Under the pieces are notes generated by a model. That model was not told the origin of the DNA. It saw only the letters and a list, made by a program, of their open reading frames with translations, and made no database searches. A stretch of DNA of 64,000 nucleotides from Serripes groenlandicus. Taxonomy: Eukaryota > Mollusca > Bivalvia > Cardiida > Cardiidae. Location of the stretch: NCBI GenBank assembly GCA_031761405.1, contig JASEVX010000001.1, positions 202,076,390-202,140,389 on the forward strand. The letters are read 5' to 3'. This document shows positions 35,607-46,718 of the stretch, piece after piece (within the stretch, counting starts at the first letter, position 1; the number at the start of each line of letters is the position of its first letter). The translations under genes and the position numbers were made by a program.

Positions 35607-36019
35607 TATGCCCCCGGAATCACCGATTCGGTGGGCATCTAGTTTTTGGCCTGTCTGCACGTCTGTCTGTCTGTCTGTCTGCACGAAAAAAACTTTAACC
35701 TTGACCACTACTTTTGAACCATAACAGGTACGGCTACCATATTTCACATGTGTATTCCTTGTGACATGACCTTTCTGTCAGTATCAAAATGTTTGACCTT
35801 GCGACCTTGACCTTTGACCTAGATGTTGCCATTCTCGAAAAAAACTTTAACCTTGGCCATTACTTTTGAACCATAACAGGTACGGCTCCCATATTTCACA
35901 TGTGTATTCCTTGTGACATGACCTTTCTTTCAGTACCAAATTTTTTGACCTGGCGACCTTGACCTTTGACCTAGATGTTGCCATTCGGGGGCATCAGTGT
36001 TTCACAAACACATCTTGTT
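35607..36019 (+). mobile_element. HINE/pearl-like element family E, copy 1
   Basis: ATGCCCCCGGAATCACCGAT..GGTGGGCAT hairpin, then (GTCT)n. Two units of about 140 bp follow (ACCATAACAGGTACGGCT, GACCTTGACCTTTGACC). The 3' end has CGGGGGCATCAG, TGTTTcacAAACA and CATCTTGTT. It ends about 230 bp upstream of the Ig gene start codon. Confidence 0.8.
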
Positions 36020-36246
36020 TTGTCTAGTTTTCCCAACTTAGATACATATCAGTAACAAGAATCATTATTAAAGGAAAATCAACTAAATAACATAATCTTC
36101 AACTATTAAATGTATTTACTTTGTTTGAAATCTATAAATTGAATAATTACTGCTTGTGTTGTAAATAAACTTCTGTTCTGTTCTTCTGTATATTATCAGT
36201 TAGACGAAATCTCCAGAATTCTCCAGATTCAGAACATCGTTGAACC

Positions 36247-36289
36247 ATGAAGTACTCGTATATGTGGATCATATTGGCTGTATCTATCG
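36247..36289 (+). CDS. Ig-domain gene, exon 1: signal peptide
   Basis: The ATG opens MKYSYMWIILAVSI, a short positive N-terminus followed by a hydrophobic core, i.e. a signal peptide. It ends after one base of the next codon at a consensus 5' splice site (G|GTAAGT), phase 1. The only long frame it joins in the same phase is the Ig exon at 45779, so the product is predicted to be secreted or membrane-anchored. No TATA box or cap site could be assigned. Intron 1 would be about 9.5 kb and is filled with repeats. Confidence 0.7.
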
Positions 36290-36499
36290 GTAAGTAACAT
36301 TATAAATTATTGTTTTAAATTCTAGGTTTACAAAATAGATGTGGTATTTGATAACATGACTCACCAACTATCTAATATATATTTCGATCTATCTATCAGT
36401 CAAGGTTTTGGTTCTTGGATCCTATTTTATATTTGGCTGCATCCGTTATATGCAATTATGTAACGTCAAAATATTGGGGACTATCCTATGTACCATCAA

Positions 36500-36660
36500 A
36501 CTTGTTTAAGCGGTCACCTCTGCTAAGCAGCCACTTGAAGATTAAGCAATTTTTTTTCTTCTTTATTTTACTTGTATAAAGCAGCCACCTGTGTTCAGCA
36601 GCCAAATGTTTAGTCTTCCCTGGGAGACTGCATAAGATAAGTTATACTGTATTACTAAAG
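36500..36660. repeat. Fragment related to the pogo-like MITE at 51956
   Basis: ATCAAACTTGTTTAAGCGGTCACC is close to the left end of that MITE and is followed by repeated AAGCAGCCACCTGTG blocks. No right TIR is kept intact. Confidence 0.5.
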
Positions 36661-36806
36661 GAGGTATCATGTTGCTCAAATTCAAGGACATCTTTAGATT
36701 AAGACCTTTAATTGATGGCTTAGCGTTAAACGGTTGTAACTGTATGTAATTTAAGAAGCAGTTACAAGTGTTTCACGATGAGCCAACGATATTCACTGTC
36801 TGTCGT

Positions 36807-37108
36807 TTTGCATCTTCACTAGCCAAGGCTACTTTGTACATTAGCATTCCCATAAGTACCCTTGGCTGAAAGCCTCTTTAGAAATTGAAATCCCCACTCT
36901 GCAATTTGATTGGATGTGTACAAAGTTTGTCGCGTCCAATGAAATGCCATGGAACAAAACTGTGAAAAATGCCGTATTTGCGACGAAGTTCTAAATAAAA
37001 AGAGTAGAAGGATGATCTTTTCCGCCATATTTAATGTATCTTTACAATTAAGTAAGGTTTTAGGCAACCTGCCGAAGATTGGTGATCGTATGTTTGCAAT
37101 TTTTGCTT
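36807..37108 (+). pseudogene. Multicopy CxxC-domain gene: promoter block and first exon
   Basis: A block with CTAGCCAAGGCT and CCCTTGGCTGAAAGCC (36815-36948) also occurs at 49530-49680 and, inverted, at 58855-58995. Here it leads into an ATG at 36949: MEQNCEKCRICDEVLNKKS, then MIFSAIFN...LSKVLGNLPKIGDRM, ending at GCTTCA|GTAAGT (37108). The pattern CxxC...RR..FS..F...LG..P..GD is familiar to me from a multicopy family of bivalve proteins of unknown function. The frame is intact for 53 codons, but no second exon was found, so activity is doubtful. It lies in intron 1 of the Ig gene, same strand. Confidence 0.5.
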
Positions 37109-37378
37109 CAGTAAGTTAATTAAATTACAGAAGGTTGATTTAAGGAGCAAATACACATTAATGTGCTTCAAACTGTCAACTCCAGTGAAGCTACAAAAAA
37201 GAAAATAATTCATCAAAGTGATGTTGAAGTGAGTAGACTAATTTAATTAACCTCAAATGTTATCAATTTTAAAGATGTTTAATCATCACTATGAAAAAAG
37301 TTGAGTCGCAATTAGTAAGATGATATTAGTTGTTTCCCTTTTGGAAATCTCCGCCTTTTATCATGACTGTGATGTTTT
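37109..37378. other. Spacer, no feature recognised
   Basis: AT-rich sequence between the CxxC exon and element A. Confidence 0.4.
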
Positions 37379-38807
37379 TAGCTCACCTGTGCACGAAGTG
37401 CTCAAGGTGAGTTATGGGATCGCCCTATGTCCGTCGTCCGTCGTCCATCGTCCGTCGTCCGTCAACATTTTCTCCTCTGTAACCGGTGGGTCAACTAGGA
37501 TGAAACTTCACAGAAAGCATCCTCTCAATGTCCTCACCAGAATTCCTTAAAATTTTCGGGATCCATGCAGAATTCTGGTTTCCATGGCAACGAAATGAAA
37601 AAAACTTCAAAATTCTTAAAAAATCTTCTCCTCCGAAAGTGTCAGGCCGATTTTCAAATAATTTTGTAGAAATGTTCCTTGGGTGACCTTCTATCAGATT
37701 CCTTCAAACCATGTTGATTGGTCGAAAAACATGGCCGCCAGGGGGGGCGGGGCTATTTTTCCTTATATGGCTATAGTGCAAACTTAAAAAATCTTCTTCT
37801 CCAAAAGTGTCAGGCCGATTTTCAAATAAATTTGTAGAAATGTTCCTTGGGTGACCCTCTATCAGATTCCTTCAAGCCATGTTGATTGGTCAAAAACATG
37901 GCCGCCAGGGGGCGGGGCTATTTTGCCTTTTATGGTTATAGTGCAAACTTAAAAATCTTCAACATCTTCTTCTCAGTAACCGGTGGGTCAATTGGGATGA
38001 AACTTCACAGAAAGCATCCTCTCAATGACCTTACCAGAATTCCTTCAAATTTTTGGGATCCATGCAGAATTCTGGTTTCCATGGCAACGAAACGAAAAAA
38101 ACTTCAAAATTCTACTTCTCCCTAACTGGTTGGCAGATTTTTAACTTATTTTGTAAAAATGTTCCTTGGGTAACTCTCTATCAGATTCCTTGAAGCCATG
38201 TTGATTGGTCGAAAAACATGGCCGCCAGGGGGGGGCGGGGCTTTTTTGCCTTATATGGCTATAGTGAAAACTTAAAAAATCTTCTCCTCCAAAAGTGTCA
38301 GGCCGATTTTCAAATAATTTTGTAGAAATATTCCTTGGATGACCCTCTATCAGATTCCTTTAAGCCATGTTGATTGGTCGAAAATCATGGCCGCCAGGGG
38401 GGGGCGGGGCTATTTCGCCTTATATAGCTATAGTGCAAACTTAAAAAATCTTCTCCTCCAAAAGTGTCGGGCCGATTTTCAAATAATTTTGTAGAAATGT
38501 TCCTTGGATGACCCTCTATCAGATTCCTTCAAGCCATGTTGATTGGTCAAAAAACATGGCCGCCAGGGGGCGGCGCTATTTTGCCTTTTATTGCTATAGT
38601 GAAAACTTAAAAAATCTTCTCCTTCAAAAGTGTCAGGCCGATTTTCAAATAATTTTGTAGAAATGTTCCTAGGGTGACCCTCTATCAGATTCCTTAAAGC
38701 CAAGTTGATTGGTTGGAAACTATGCCCGCCAGATGGCGGGACTTATATAGCTATAGTGAAAAAAAAAATCAGGTGAGCGATTCCAGGGCCATCATGGCCC
38801 TCTTGTT
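37379..38807 (+). mobile_element. HINE/pearl-like element family A, copy 4
   Basis: 5' AGCTCACCTGTGCACGAAGT...GGTGAG, GTCCGTCGTCCATCGTCC, then about eight core units. The leading unit (AACCGGTGGGTCAA) recurs at about 37977. Ends TCAGGTGAGCGATT, GGGCCATCATGGCCC, CTCTTGTT. Confidence 0.8.
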
Positions 38808-38844
38808 TATTATAACTCAACTGATTGAATGTCATTAAAGGGTA

Positions 38845-38990
38845 AGTAAATAAAGAAGAAAAACACATTCTAAAGACATATTGTTGAACTGACTAGTTAT
38901 CTCTGAATATTAATACAGTAAATAAAGAAGAAAAACACATTCTAAAGACATATTGTTAAACTGACTAGTTATCTCTGAATATTTTAAATA
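38845..38990. repeat. 73-bp tandem duplication
   Basis: AGTAAATAAAGAAGAAAAAC starts at 38845 and 38918. The copies are nearly identical through CTAGTTATCTCTGAATATT. Confidence 0.85.
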
Positions 38991-39012
38991 CTTTGATACA
39001 TTGTTAGCTGGA

Positions 39013-39116
39013 ACAAAGGGCCTTGCTCCTGTACGATCTAAATAAATATATGAACCTATACATAAAGACCAATGTTGATATTTATGTATTTTTTTTTAGA
39101 TCATACAGGAGCAAGT
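39013..39116. repeat. Imperfect hairpin TTGCTCCTGTAcGATC
   Basis: TTGCTCCTGTACGATCTAAA on the left pairs with TTTAGATCATACAGGAGCAA on the right with one mismatch across about 55 bp of AT-rich loop. Possibly a small MITE. Confidence 0.65.
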
Positions 39117-39180
39117 CACTGTGGCTGGAAACAGAAGTAATCAATCAATTAATTTAATGATTAATGTTTTGCCCAATTTA

Positions 39181-39993
39181 TTAGCTCACCTAAGCACGAA
39201 GTGCAAGGTGAGCTTTTGTGATCACTCAACGTCCGGCGTCCGTCGTCGTTGTCGTCTGTCCGTCTGTTAACAATTTCCTACAAATGACTTCTCCTACTAA
39301 ACCAATGGACAGATTTCAAAATAACTTCACAGGAATGGTCCTTAGGTAGTCCTCTTTCAAAGTTGTTCAAAGAATTTAATTTCAAGTAGAACTTTGGTTG
39401 CTGCAGCATCAGAAAAGGGGAAAATTGCTAAATCTTAAAAAATCTTCTTGTCCAAAAGTACTGGCCCGATTTGAAAATTATTTTGCACAAATGTTCCTTG
39501 GGGCACCCTTTACCAAGATTGTTCAAATATTTCTGATCCGTTAAAAAACATGGCCGCCCGGGGGCGGAGCTTGTTTTCCTTATATCTGCATCATTTTGTT
39601 AAAACTTTAAAAATCTTCTTGTCCAAAAGTACTGGCCCGATTTGAAAAGTATTTTGCACAAATGTTCCTTGGGCCACCCTCTACCAAGATAGTTCAAGTA
39701 TTTCCGATCCGTTGAAAAAACATGGCCGCCGAGGGGCGAAGCTTGTTTTCCTTATGTGTGCATTGTTAAAACTTTAAAAATCTTCTTGTCCAAAAGTATT
39801 GGCCCGAAATAAATAGAAATTCAGCTGATAACAAAGTCTTCATTACTTAAAACTTTATAACACTTTTCCAAATTGATAGTAATGGAGCACTGCTGAGCCT
39901 CTATTTTTGTCTCAAATGTGTTATTGTGCTTGACATAACCAATCACAAAAAATAAATCAGGTGAGCGATCCAGGGCCATCATGGCCCTCTTGT
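39181..39993 (+). mobile_element. Element family H, copy 2
   Basis: AGCTCACCTAAGCACGAAGT..GGTGAGCT, GTCCGTCGTCG tract and units of about 170 bp (CTTGTCCAAAAGTACTGGCC). Ends TCAGGTGAGCGATC, GGGCCATCATGGCCC, CTCTTGT. Confidence 0.8.
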
Positions 39994-40754
39994 ATTGTTA
40001 TTAGTAATAATAATAATAATAATTTATATAGGGGCAACATTTTTGCCACATTGTTTACAACTCTATTCAATAAGTATACATCTACTTTCATACTAGCGTC
40101 TAATGATGTGGACTCTTATTAAGGCTATTGTACGTAATGGGAGTATAGAAATAAACATTGGAGTAAACCAAATGGGGCTACAGTTATAGGTTTTATCTCA
40201 AAAGATGCATATAGGACTAAATAACCTGTTGATGTACAGTGAAGGCTCTGTCTAGACTGTACCTTAGTTTTCGTAGTTCGCAGATGTATTACGACACGCT
40301 AAAACACCGCTCATTTAATGGAAATTTTTCCAAATTGTCTACTCAGGAACGTAGATAAGATCTTATCTACGTCCCTGGTCTGCTGGAGATGGGGTCTTAT
40401 TGACTCCCATAAACAGGATCATATACATTTACAATTGCAGAAAACTAATGGGGTTACAGTTATAGCCTTTTCTCAAAAGATGCATATGACTTAATAACCT
40501 GTATATGGACAATGAAGGTTATGCCAAGTGTTCACTGTGTACACGCAGATGTATTAAGTCATCAAATCGCTAGACACGGCTTTTCCTCGGACTGTTTCCA
40601 TAATCTAGCGTAGATGCTTTTTTAAAGTCGTCTGTTGCAGATACAACCTAGATAAACATGTAGGCAGACAAATTTCAATGTTAATAAGGTCAACTATAGA
40701 AGGGCGTGTTCAAGTGTAGACTGTTAGGTGAAGTGGTACTGAACTACATTTGAA
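39994..40754. repeat. About 285-bp spaced duplication with a perfect palindrome
   Basis: GGGGCTACAGTTATAGGTTT...CTCAAAAGATGCATAT near 40172 recurs near 40453 with similar downstream sequence (CGCAGATGTATTA). Between the copies 40349-40372 is a 24-bp perfect palindrome (ACGTAGATAAGA and its complement). Confidence 0.6.
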
Positions 40755-41420
40755 TATGTATACAGGAGAAGTTTGATGCAAGGCGTCAAAGTCGCCGAAA
40801 ATCAGACTGTAATAATGCATACAACGTAAATAATTGAAGTTGAAGAAACAGCAAAACAACTGCGATGCATATTAACACATTGGGTTTGGATCAAGTTAAA
40901 TGTTCTCTTAAATTATATTTCTTTTATCAATGAAGCGAACGTCCTTCATTGAAATAGAATTGAAGCATTTCACTGTTTATGACCAATCTCCAATCTAAGC
41001 TAGGTTGACGACACATAAAGCCAGCTGTTCATCAGATATTGATCATAAACAGTAGTGAAATTTAGTCATCTCGACATTCATTAGTCTAACAAAACAAAAA
41101 ATAGTGCTTTCATTAAGAACTAATTCAAGAATTTGTAATATTCCACATACAAATTTCATTTTTTTTTGGTCAAAATATTGGATCTTTTGTATATAATATT
41201 GTCAATAAAACCACAAAATAGACAATTGGGGATATACATGCAATGAAAAGACATTTAACCCCTTTCCCTGTTAATGGCAACATTGGACACCTTTGCAACA
41301 GTCTAGTCTTAAAACATTGAGACAAATGTTGCTGAAGACATGAGTTATCTCCTTTTCTCAAAAAGTTTTGATTAAAACTCTACATCATAAATATAATTTC
41401 AATTTCACAGATGTTAAAAT
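40755..41420 (+). repeat. Inverted-pair repeat R, left copy
   Basis: TTGATGCAAGGCGTCAAAGTCGCCGA, GTCCTTCATTGAAATA, TTTATGACCAATCTCC and ATTGGACACCTTTGCAACA occur in this order. All are found inverted in the opposite order at 48469-49055, with moderate divergence. No coding frame. (The first motif is given in parts: TTGATGCAAGG then GTCGCCGA.). Confidence 0.6.
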
Positions 41421-41477
41421 GTAATCTAAATATGTTTACAAATTGACTACCCTTGAAATACCATTTCAACAAAAGTT

Positions 41478-42510
41478 ATTATACCCTCAAAAAACAAAGT
41501 TTGGGGGGGTATAATAGGAGTCACTGTGTCGGGCTGTATGTCTGTCTGTCTGTCGGTCGGTCGGTAGCCATATTTTGTCCGGCCTATTTCTTACAAACGA
41601 TTTGGTGGAATTCAATAAACTTTTACATGAAGCTTCTATACCAAGAGGAGATGTGCATATCCTAAAGATCTTACAATTGCATGCTATTTTACAGAGTTAT
41701 GGCCATTTTACTTATTAAGTTGTTGGTCATATTTTGTCCGAAGCCATATTTTGTCCGGCCTATTTCTTACAAACCAGTGGGTGGAATTCAATAACATTTT
41801 ACATGAAGCTTCTATACTAAGAGGAGATGTGCATACCCTAAAGGTCTTACAATTGCATGTTATTTGACAGAGTTATGGCCCTTTTACTTATTAAGATGTT
41901 GATCATATTTTGTCCGGCCTATTTCTTACAAACCACTTGGTGGAATTCAATTACAATTGCATGTTATTTTACAGTGTTATGGCCCTTTTACTTATTAAGT
42001 TTTTGGTCATATTTTGTCCGGCCTATTTCTTTCAAATCAGTGGGTGGAATTCAACAACATTTTAGGGAATCCGCTGTGGTCGAGTGGTTAGCGTCGGGGA
42101 TTTCATAACCGGGTGTCTCGTGTTCGTTCCCTAGTCGTGGCACTACGGTCATGTTGGAGTGCCCTTGGGCAAGGCACATTTTCTAGCCTAGTACTGGTTT
42201 GTTTACACAGGGATCATGAATAAGTGAACTGTCGCCATGATATAACTGAAATAATGTTGAAAGTGGCGTAAAACCGCAATAAATAAATAAATGCAATAAC
42301 ATTTTACATGAAGCTTCTATACTAAGAGGAGATGTGCATACCTTATGCTGTTGCTATTAAACGGTTTTCTTTCCTTTGTAAATTCAATTTCAACTGAATT
42401 ATTCCACTTTTGGATTTTGGAGTTTTACCAATGCTCTAACTGTTCTGAAGTAGGCCCTGATAGACGATGGCCATGATAGGCGAGCTATATTGTCCTCCGA
42501 CAACTCTTGT
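41478..42510 (+). mobile_element. Chimeric element: family D 5' half, family L 3' end
   Basis: Starts with the D hairpin (ACCCTCAAAAAACAAAG..GGGGGGGT) and (GTCT/GTCG)n, with D-type units (CATGAAGCTTCTATAC.AAGAGG). After a SINE and one more unit it changes at about 42343 to the 3' region of family L (TGCTGTTGCT ... CTGTTCTGAAGTAGGCCC ... GGCGAGCTATATTGTCCTC), ending in CTCTTGT. Confidence 0.7.
42052..42306 (+). mobile_element. tRNA-derived SINE with 13-bp target duplication
   Basis: CAACAACATTTTA (42052-42064) and CAATAACATTTTA (42294-42306) flank 229 bp. The head resembles a tRNA with a long variable arm: GTGGTCGAGTGGTTAGCG (A box) and TGTTCGTTCCC (weak B box). A central CCCTTGGGCAAGGCAC is typical of conserved domains of molluscan SINEs. 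The tail is (AAAT)n. A 5'-truncated relative is at 46896. Confidence 0.85.
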
Positions 42511-43784
42511 TATACCCCCAAAAAACAAAGTTTTTTGGGGGTATATAGGAGTCACTGTGTCGGTCGGTCGGAAGCCATATTTTCGCCTATTTCTTACAAA
42601 CCACTGGTTAGAATTCAATAAAATTGAACATGAAGCTTCTATACCAAGAGGAGATGTTCATACCCTAAAGGTTTTACAATTGCATGTTATTTTACAGAGT
42701 TATAGCCTTTTTACGTCTGTCCGTCTGTCTGTCTGTCAGTCCCACCTAACCTTGTCCAGCCCGCATCTTAACCATGCATCATAGGAATTGAATGAAACTT
42801 TGCACAAACGTTCATCATGATGAGGTGGCGTGTCACGCACAATACCCAGGCCTGTACCTCAAATGTCAAGGTCACACTTAGAGGTCAAAGGTCAAAATGC
42901 GTACTATTTGATAGAACTGTACCTTGTCGGCCTGCATTTCAACCACGCATCGTAGGATTTCAAGGAAACTTGGCACAAACGTTCACCATGATGAGGCGGC
43001 GTGTCACGCACAAGACTCAGGCCTGTACCCCAAATGTCAAGGTCACACTTTCATGTCAAAGGTTGAAATGAGTACTATTTGAAAGGACTACCTTGTCCGG
43101 CTCACATTTCAACCATGCATTATAGGATTTCATAAAAAAATTGGCACAAACGTTCACCATGATGTGGCGGCGTGTCGCGCACGAGACCCAGGCCTGTACC
43201 TCAAAGGTCAATGTCACAATTAGAGGTCAAACGTCAAAATGAGTACCGTTTGTTAGGACTACCTTGTCCGGCCCGCATCTCAACCATGCATCTTAGGATT
43301 CTTAAGTTACTGGACACAAATGTTCACCATGATGAGGTGGCTTGTACCTCAAAGGTCAAGGTCACACTCAGAGGTCAAAGGTCAAAAGAGTACTGTTTGA
43401 TAGGACTTCCTTGTCCGGCCCGCATCTCAACCATGCATCTTAGGATTCTCAAGTTACTGGACACACATGGAAACCATCATGAGGTGGCTTGTTCCTCAAA
43501 GGTCAAGGTCATACTCAGAGGTCAAAGGTCAAAATGAGTACTGTTTGATAGGACTTCCTTGTTCAGTCCGCATCTCGACCATGCATCATAGGATTCACAA
43601 GTTACTGGGCACACATATGTTCACCATGGTGAGGTGGCTTGTATCTCAAAGGTCAAGGTTATGGTCAAAGGTCAAAATGAGTTCTGTTTGATAGGACTAC
43701 CTATCGGTCGGTCAGTCGGAAGCCATATTTTGAGTCATGGTGCTGTTTTGGGGGTATTTATCATCTTCAGTGATAGTTCTAGTT
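42511..43784 (+). mobile_element. Element family D, copy 3, composite core
   Basis: Abuts the previous element with no spacer. It has a D 5' hairpin and one D-type unit. A second internal GTCTGTCCGTCTGTCTG tract at about 42715 then introduces a different array of roughly 150-bp units (TTCACCATGATGAGG, CTCAAAGGTCAAGGTCACAC). GGTCGGTCAGTCGGAAGCC recurs just before the D 3' end (TTTTGGGGGTATTTATCATC, GTTCTAGTT). Confidence 0.7.
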
Positions 43785-43816
43785 ATGAATTGATTATATC
43801 GACTTCTTGATTTAAT

Positions 43817-44112
43817 TATACGCCCTTCGAAGAAGAGGGGGTATATAGGAGTCACTGTGTCGGGCTGTCTGTCTGTCTGTCTGTCATTCGGCCGGAAGCC
43901 ATATTTTGTCCGGCCTATTTCATACAAACCACTGGATGGAATTCAATAAAAATTTACATGAAGCTCCTATACCAAGAGGAGACGTGCATATCCTAAAGGT
44001 CTTACAATTGCATGTTATTTTACAGAGTTATGGTTCTTTTACTTATTAAGTTATGGTCTAGGTCAACATGCTGTTTTGGGGGTATTTATCATCTTCAGTG
44101 ATAGTTCTAGTT
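43817..44112 (+). mobile_element. Element family D, short copy 4
   Basis: 5' ACGCCCTTCGAAGAAGAGGGGGT, (GTCT)n, a single core unit and the D 3' end GCTGTTTTGGGGGTAT..GTTCTAGTT. The 5' stem is written in parts: CGCCCTTC then GAAGAAGAGGGGG. Confidence 0.75.
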
Positions 44113-44392
44113 ATTTTTGCACATGAAATTGTTTAATTTAATTATATTTGATATTTCTCTATTCAGCATATAGTACATTTGCATATCAAAATGGCTTCCA
44201 GGGGAGGTAAACATTGTAGTTGTAGTTGCATCAAGCAACTTATCTTTAAAAAGTCATTAATCTGTAGTCTAACTAGTAATTTTATACAATTGAACGTATG
44301 AAAAAGAAAAGTGTAAGGTGCATAACTTTTGACCAGGTTTATATTATTAATATTGATAAACAAGAGAAGAGAAATATTGTGCCCGTACCTTT

Positions 44393-45555
44393 TTATGCCC
44401 CCCCGGAATCTCCGATTCGGGGGGCATATAGTTTTTGGCCTGTCTGTCTGCACGTCTGCACGTCTGTCTGTCTGTCTGTCTGCACAAAAAAAACTTTAAC
44501 CTTGACCACTACTTTTGAACCATAACAGGTACGGCTACCATATTTCACATGTGTATTCCTTGTGACATGACCTTTCTGTCAGTACCAAAATTGTTGACCT
44601 TGCGACCTTGACCTTTGACCTAGATGTAGTTTTTGGCCTGTCTGCACAAAAAAAACTTTAACCTTGACCACTACTTTTGAACCATAACACGTACGGCTAC
44701 CATATTTCACATGTGTATTCCTTGTGACATTACCTTTCTGTCAGTACCAAAATGTTTGACCTTGCGACCTTGACCTTTGACATAGATGTTGCCATTCTCG
44801 AAAAAAACTTTAACCTTGGCCATTACTTTTGAACCCTAACAGGTACGGCTACCATATTTCACATGTGTATTCCTTGTGACATGACCTTTTTGTCAGTACC
44901 AACATTTTTGACCTTGCGACCTTGACCTTTGACCTAGATGTTGCCATTCTCGAAAAAAACTTTAACCTTGGCCATTACTTTTGAACCATAACAGATACGG
45001 CTACCATATTTCACATGTGTATTCCTTGTGACATGACCTTGACCTTTGACCTAGATGTTGCCATTCTCAATTTTTTTTTAAACCTTCCCCACTACTTTTG
45101 AACCATAACAGGTAAGGCTACCATATTTCACATGTGTATACCTTGTGACATGACCTTTCTGTCAGTACCAAACTTTTTCACCTTGCGACCTTGACCGTTG
45201 ACCTAGATGTTGCCATTCTCGATAAAAACTTTAACCTTGGCGACTTCTTTTGAACCATTACAGGTACGGCTACCATATTTCACATGTGTATACCTTGTGA
45301 CATGACCTTTCTGTCACTACCAAAATTTTCACCTTGCGACCTTGACCTTTGACCTAGATGTTGCCATTCTCGAAAAAAAACTTTAACCTTGACGACTACT
45401 TTTCAACCATAACAGGTACGGCTACCATATTTCACATGTGTATTCCTTGTGACATGACCTTTCTGTCAGTACCAACATTTTTGACCTGGCGACCTTGACC
45501 TTTGACCAAGATGTTGCCATTGGGGGGCATCAGTGTTTCACAAACACATCTTGTT
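44393..45555 (+). mobile_element. HINE/pearl-like element family E, copy 2
   Basis: GCCCCCCCGGAATC..GATTCGGGGGGCAT hairpin and (GTCT)n. About seven units of roughly 135-140 bp follow (ACCATATTTCACATGTGTA, CCTTGTGACATGACC). Ends GGGGGGCATCAG, TGTTTcacAAACA, CATCTTGTT. Confidence 0.8.
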
Positions 45556-45611
45556 TTTCCTGATATGAATACCGAGGCCTACAAAAGAGCCATTTTCCTT
45601 TTTTCACATTT

Positions 45612-45686
45612 AAACCTTATGTTGTTGGTACTCAAAAGAATCGTATTTATGAGACTATTCTTTTGAGTACCAACAACATAGGGTTT
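45612..45686. repeat. Hairpin with 30-bp arms, about 93 bp upstream of the Ig exon
   Basis: Arms 45612-45641 and 45657-45686 pair over 29 of 30 positions around a 15-base loop; core TTGGTACTCAAAAGAAT. Lies in intron 1 just before the branch-point region of the Ig exon. Probably a small MITE. Confidence 0.85.
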
Positions 45687-45778
45687 GGTTGAGCAATAAG
45701 AGAGATATTGTAGTGAAAAGACACAATTACTCCTTCTGTATAATGATCATTTAATCTTATAATTTTGTTTCTCTTTAG

Positions 45779-46090
45779 TACAAGAAGCTAGATCTGCAGT
45801 AGAGGATTTTATGATCTCCAAGGACGTAGTGTACAGGACGAATAAAACAGTAACATTGTCCTGCAGTTTCATCGATAACGAACCACCACCGGACATCAAC
45901 ATCATCTGGCACCATAACGAAAAACTGAAACCACTGTTCATTGGACCGCCCACTTTACTGGATGATTCCAACCAAAGGTTCTCCAACCAGTTGGTAATTG
46001 ATAAAGCCAGTAGGAATGATGCGGGCAGATACAGCTGTACGGTTGAAGGAGATCCGTCGATTGTCTCCACTACCCTGACGGAAGTATCAG
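45779..46090 (+). CDS. Ig-domain gene, exon 2: immunoglobulin domain
   Basis: A 312-bp exon between TTTCTCTTTAG and G|GTATGT, phase 1 at both ends, so it is a symmetric Ig-type exon. Its 104 codons read VQEARSAVEDF, then VTLSCSF (B-strand Cys), INIIWHH (core Trp), LVIDKASRND and DAGRYSCTV (the D.G.Y.C motif with the F-strand Cys), ending TTLTEVSG. All key residues of a single Ig fold are present, with no stop. It joins the signal peptide exon at 36247. Codon use is GC-richer than the surrounding DNA, as expected for a selected exon. Which Ig family it belongs to, and whether it acts in adhesion or immunity, cannot be told. Confidence 0.82.
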
Positions 46091-46370
46091 GTATGTCAAC
46101 ATATTCTTTATTAGTCGCCGGGCAGAAGCCCGTGACTTATGTTTTTAATAGCTTTTCGGAAATGGCATGGGAGGACGAGTTATTATTAGATTTTTTTTTT
46201 TTTAATGTCTTGAACATATTACAATTGTGTTTGTTTAAAAATACTGAGTTATGACACATCTTAAATGATATAAATAATCCGATATTTTAAGTATTTGCAG
46301 TTTCTTTATTTTGACTCACATTTATGTTTTTTGACTTATTTACTAAGACAAAAGAGTCCCTGTTAAGCCA
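46091..46370. other. Start of intron 2, no feature recognised
   Basis: Begins GTATGTCAAC at the Ig donor; AT-rich. Confidence 0.5.
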
Positions 46371-46682
46371 CCCTGACACTGGCACGACTTTTGTTCACGC
46401 AATGCCACGCAATGCGTCGTGGCAATGCGTGCCATTTTGGTGCTACGCAGCGGAGCTTGAAGCTATGTTTGCGGACTGTTAGCGCACTGTACACGTATAA
46501 TTTACGCACTGTCTACACAATGCGTGGCCAAAAATGGGCCGCATTGGCACACAATGACACTTCTTGTTTACGCATAGGCTAAGTATTGTTCGCGCATTGG
46601 TCACATCTACCGTACCGCATTATCCCGCAGTGTCACGCACTACACACATAGTTCCCGCTGTCTTTCGCATCGCAACGCATTA

Positions 46683-46718
46683 CCCCGACGATTTCGCGCA
46701 TGCGTGAAGTCGTCGGGG
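46683..46718. repeat. Hairpin CCCCGACGA/TCGTCGGGG
   Basis: Nine paired bases around TTTCGCGCATGCGTGAAG, inside the Harbinger leader. CGCG- and CGCATGCG-rich, in contrast with the surrounding AT-rich DNA. Confidence 0.6.

Noticed and set aside
39101..39138. Possible small exon after a TTTTTTTTTTAG acceptor
   Set aside because: No good 5' splice site follows and the sequence is one arm of a hairpin.
42065..42150. tRNA-Leu/Ser gene
   Set aside because: Head of a SINE with target duplication; B box imperfect.
42467..43691. Several plus-strand frames of 70-120 codons rich in repeated peptides
   Set aside because: They read through the tandem core of a D element; the periodic peptides mirror the DNA repeat and have no start, splice or domain support.
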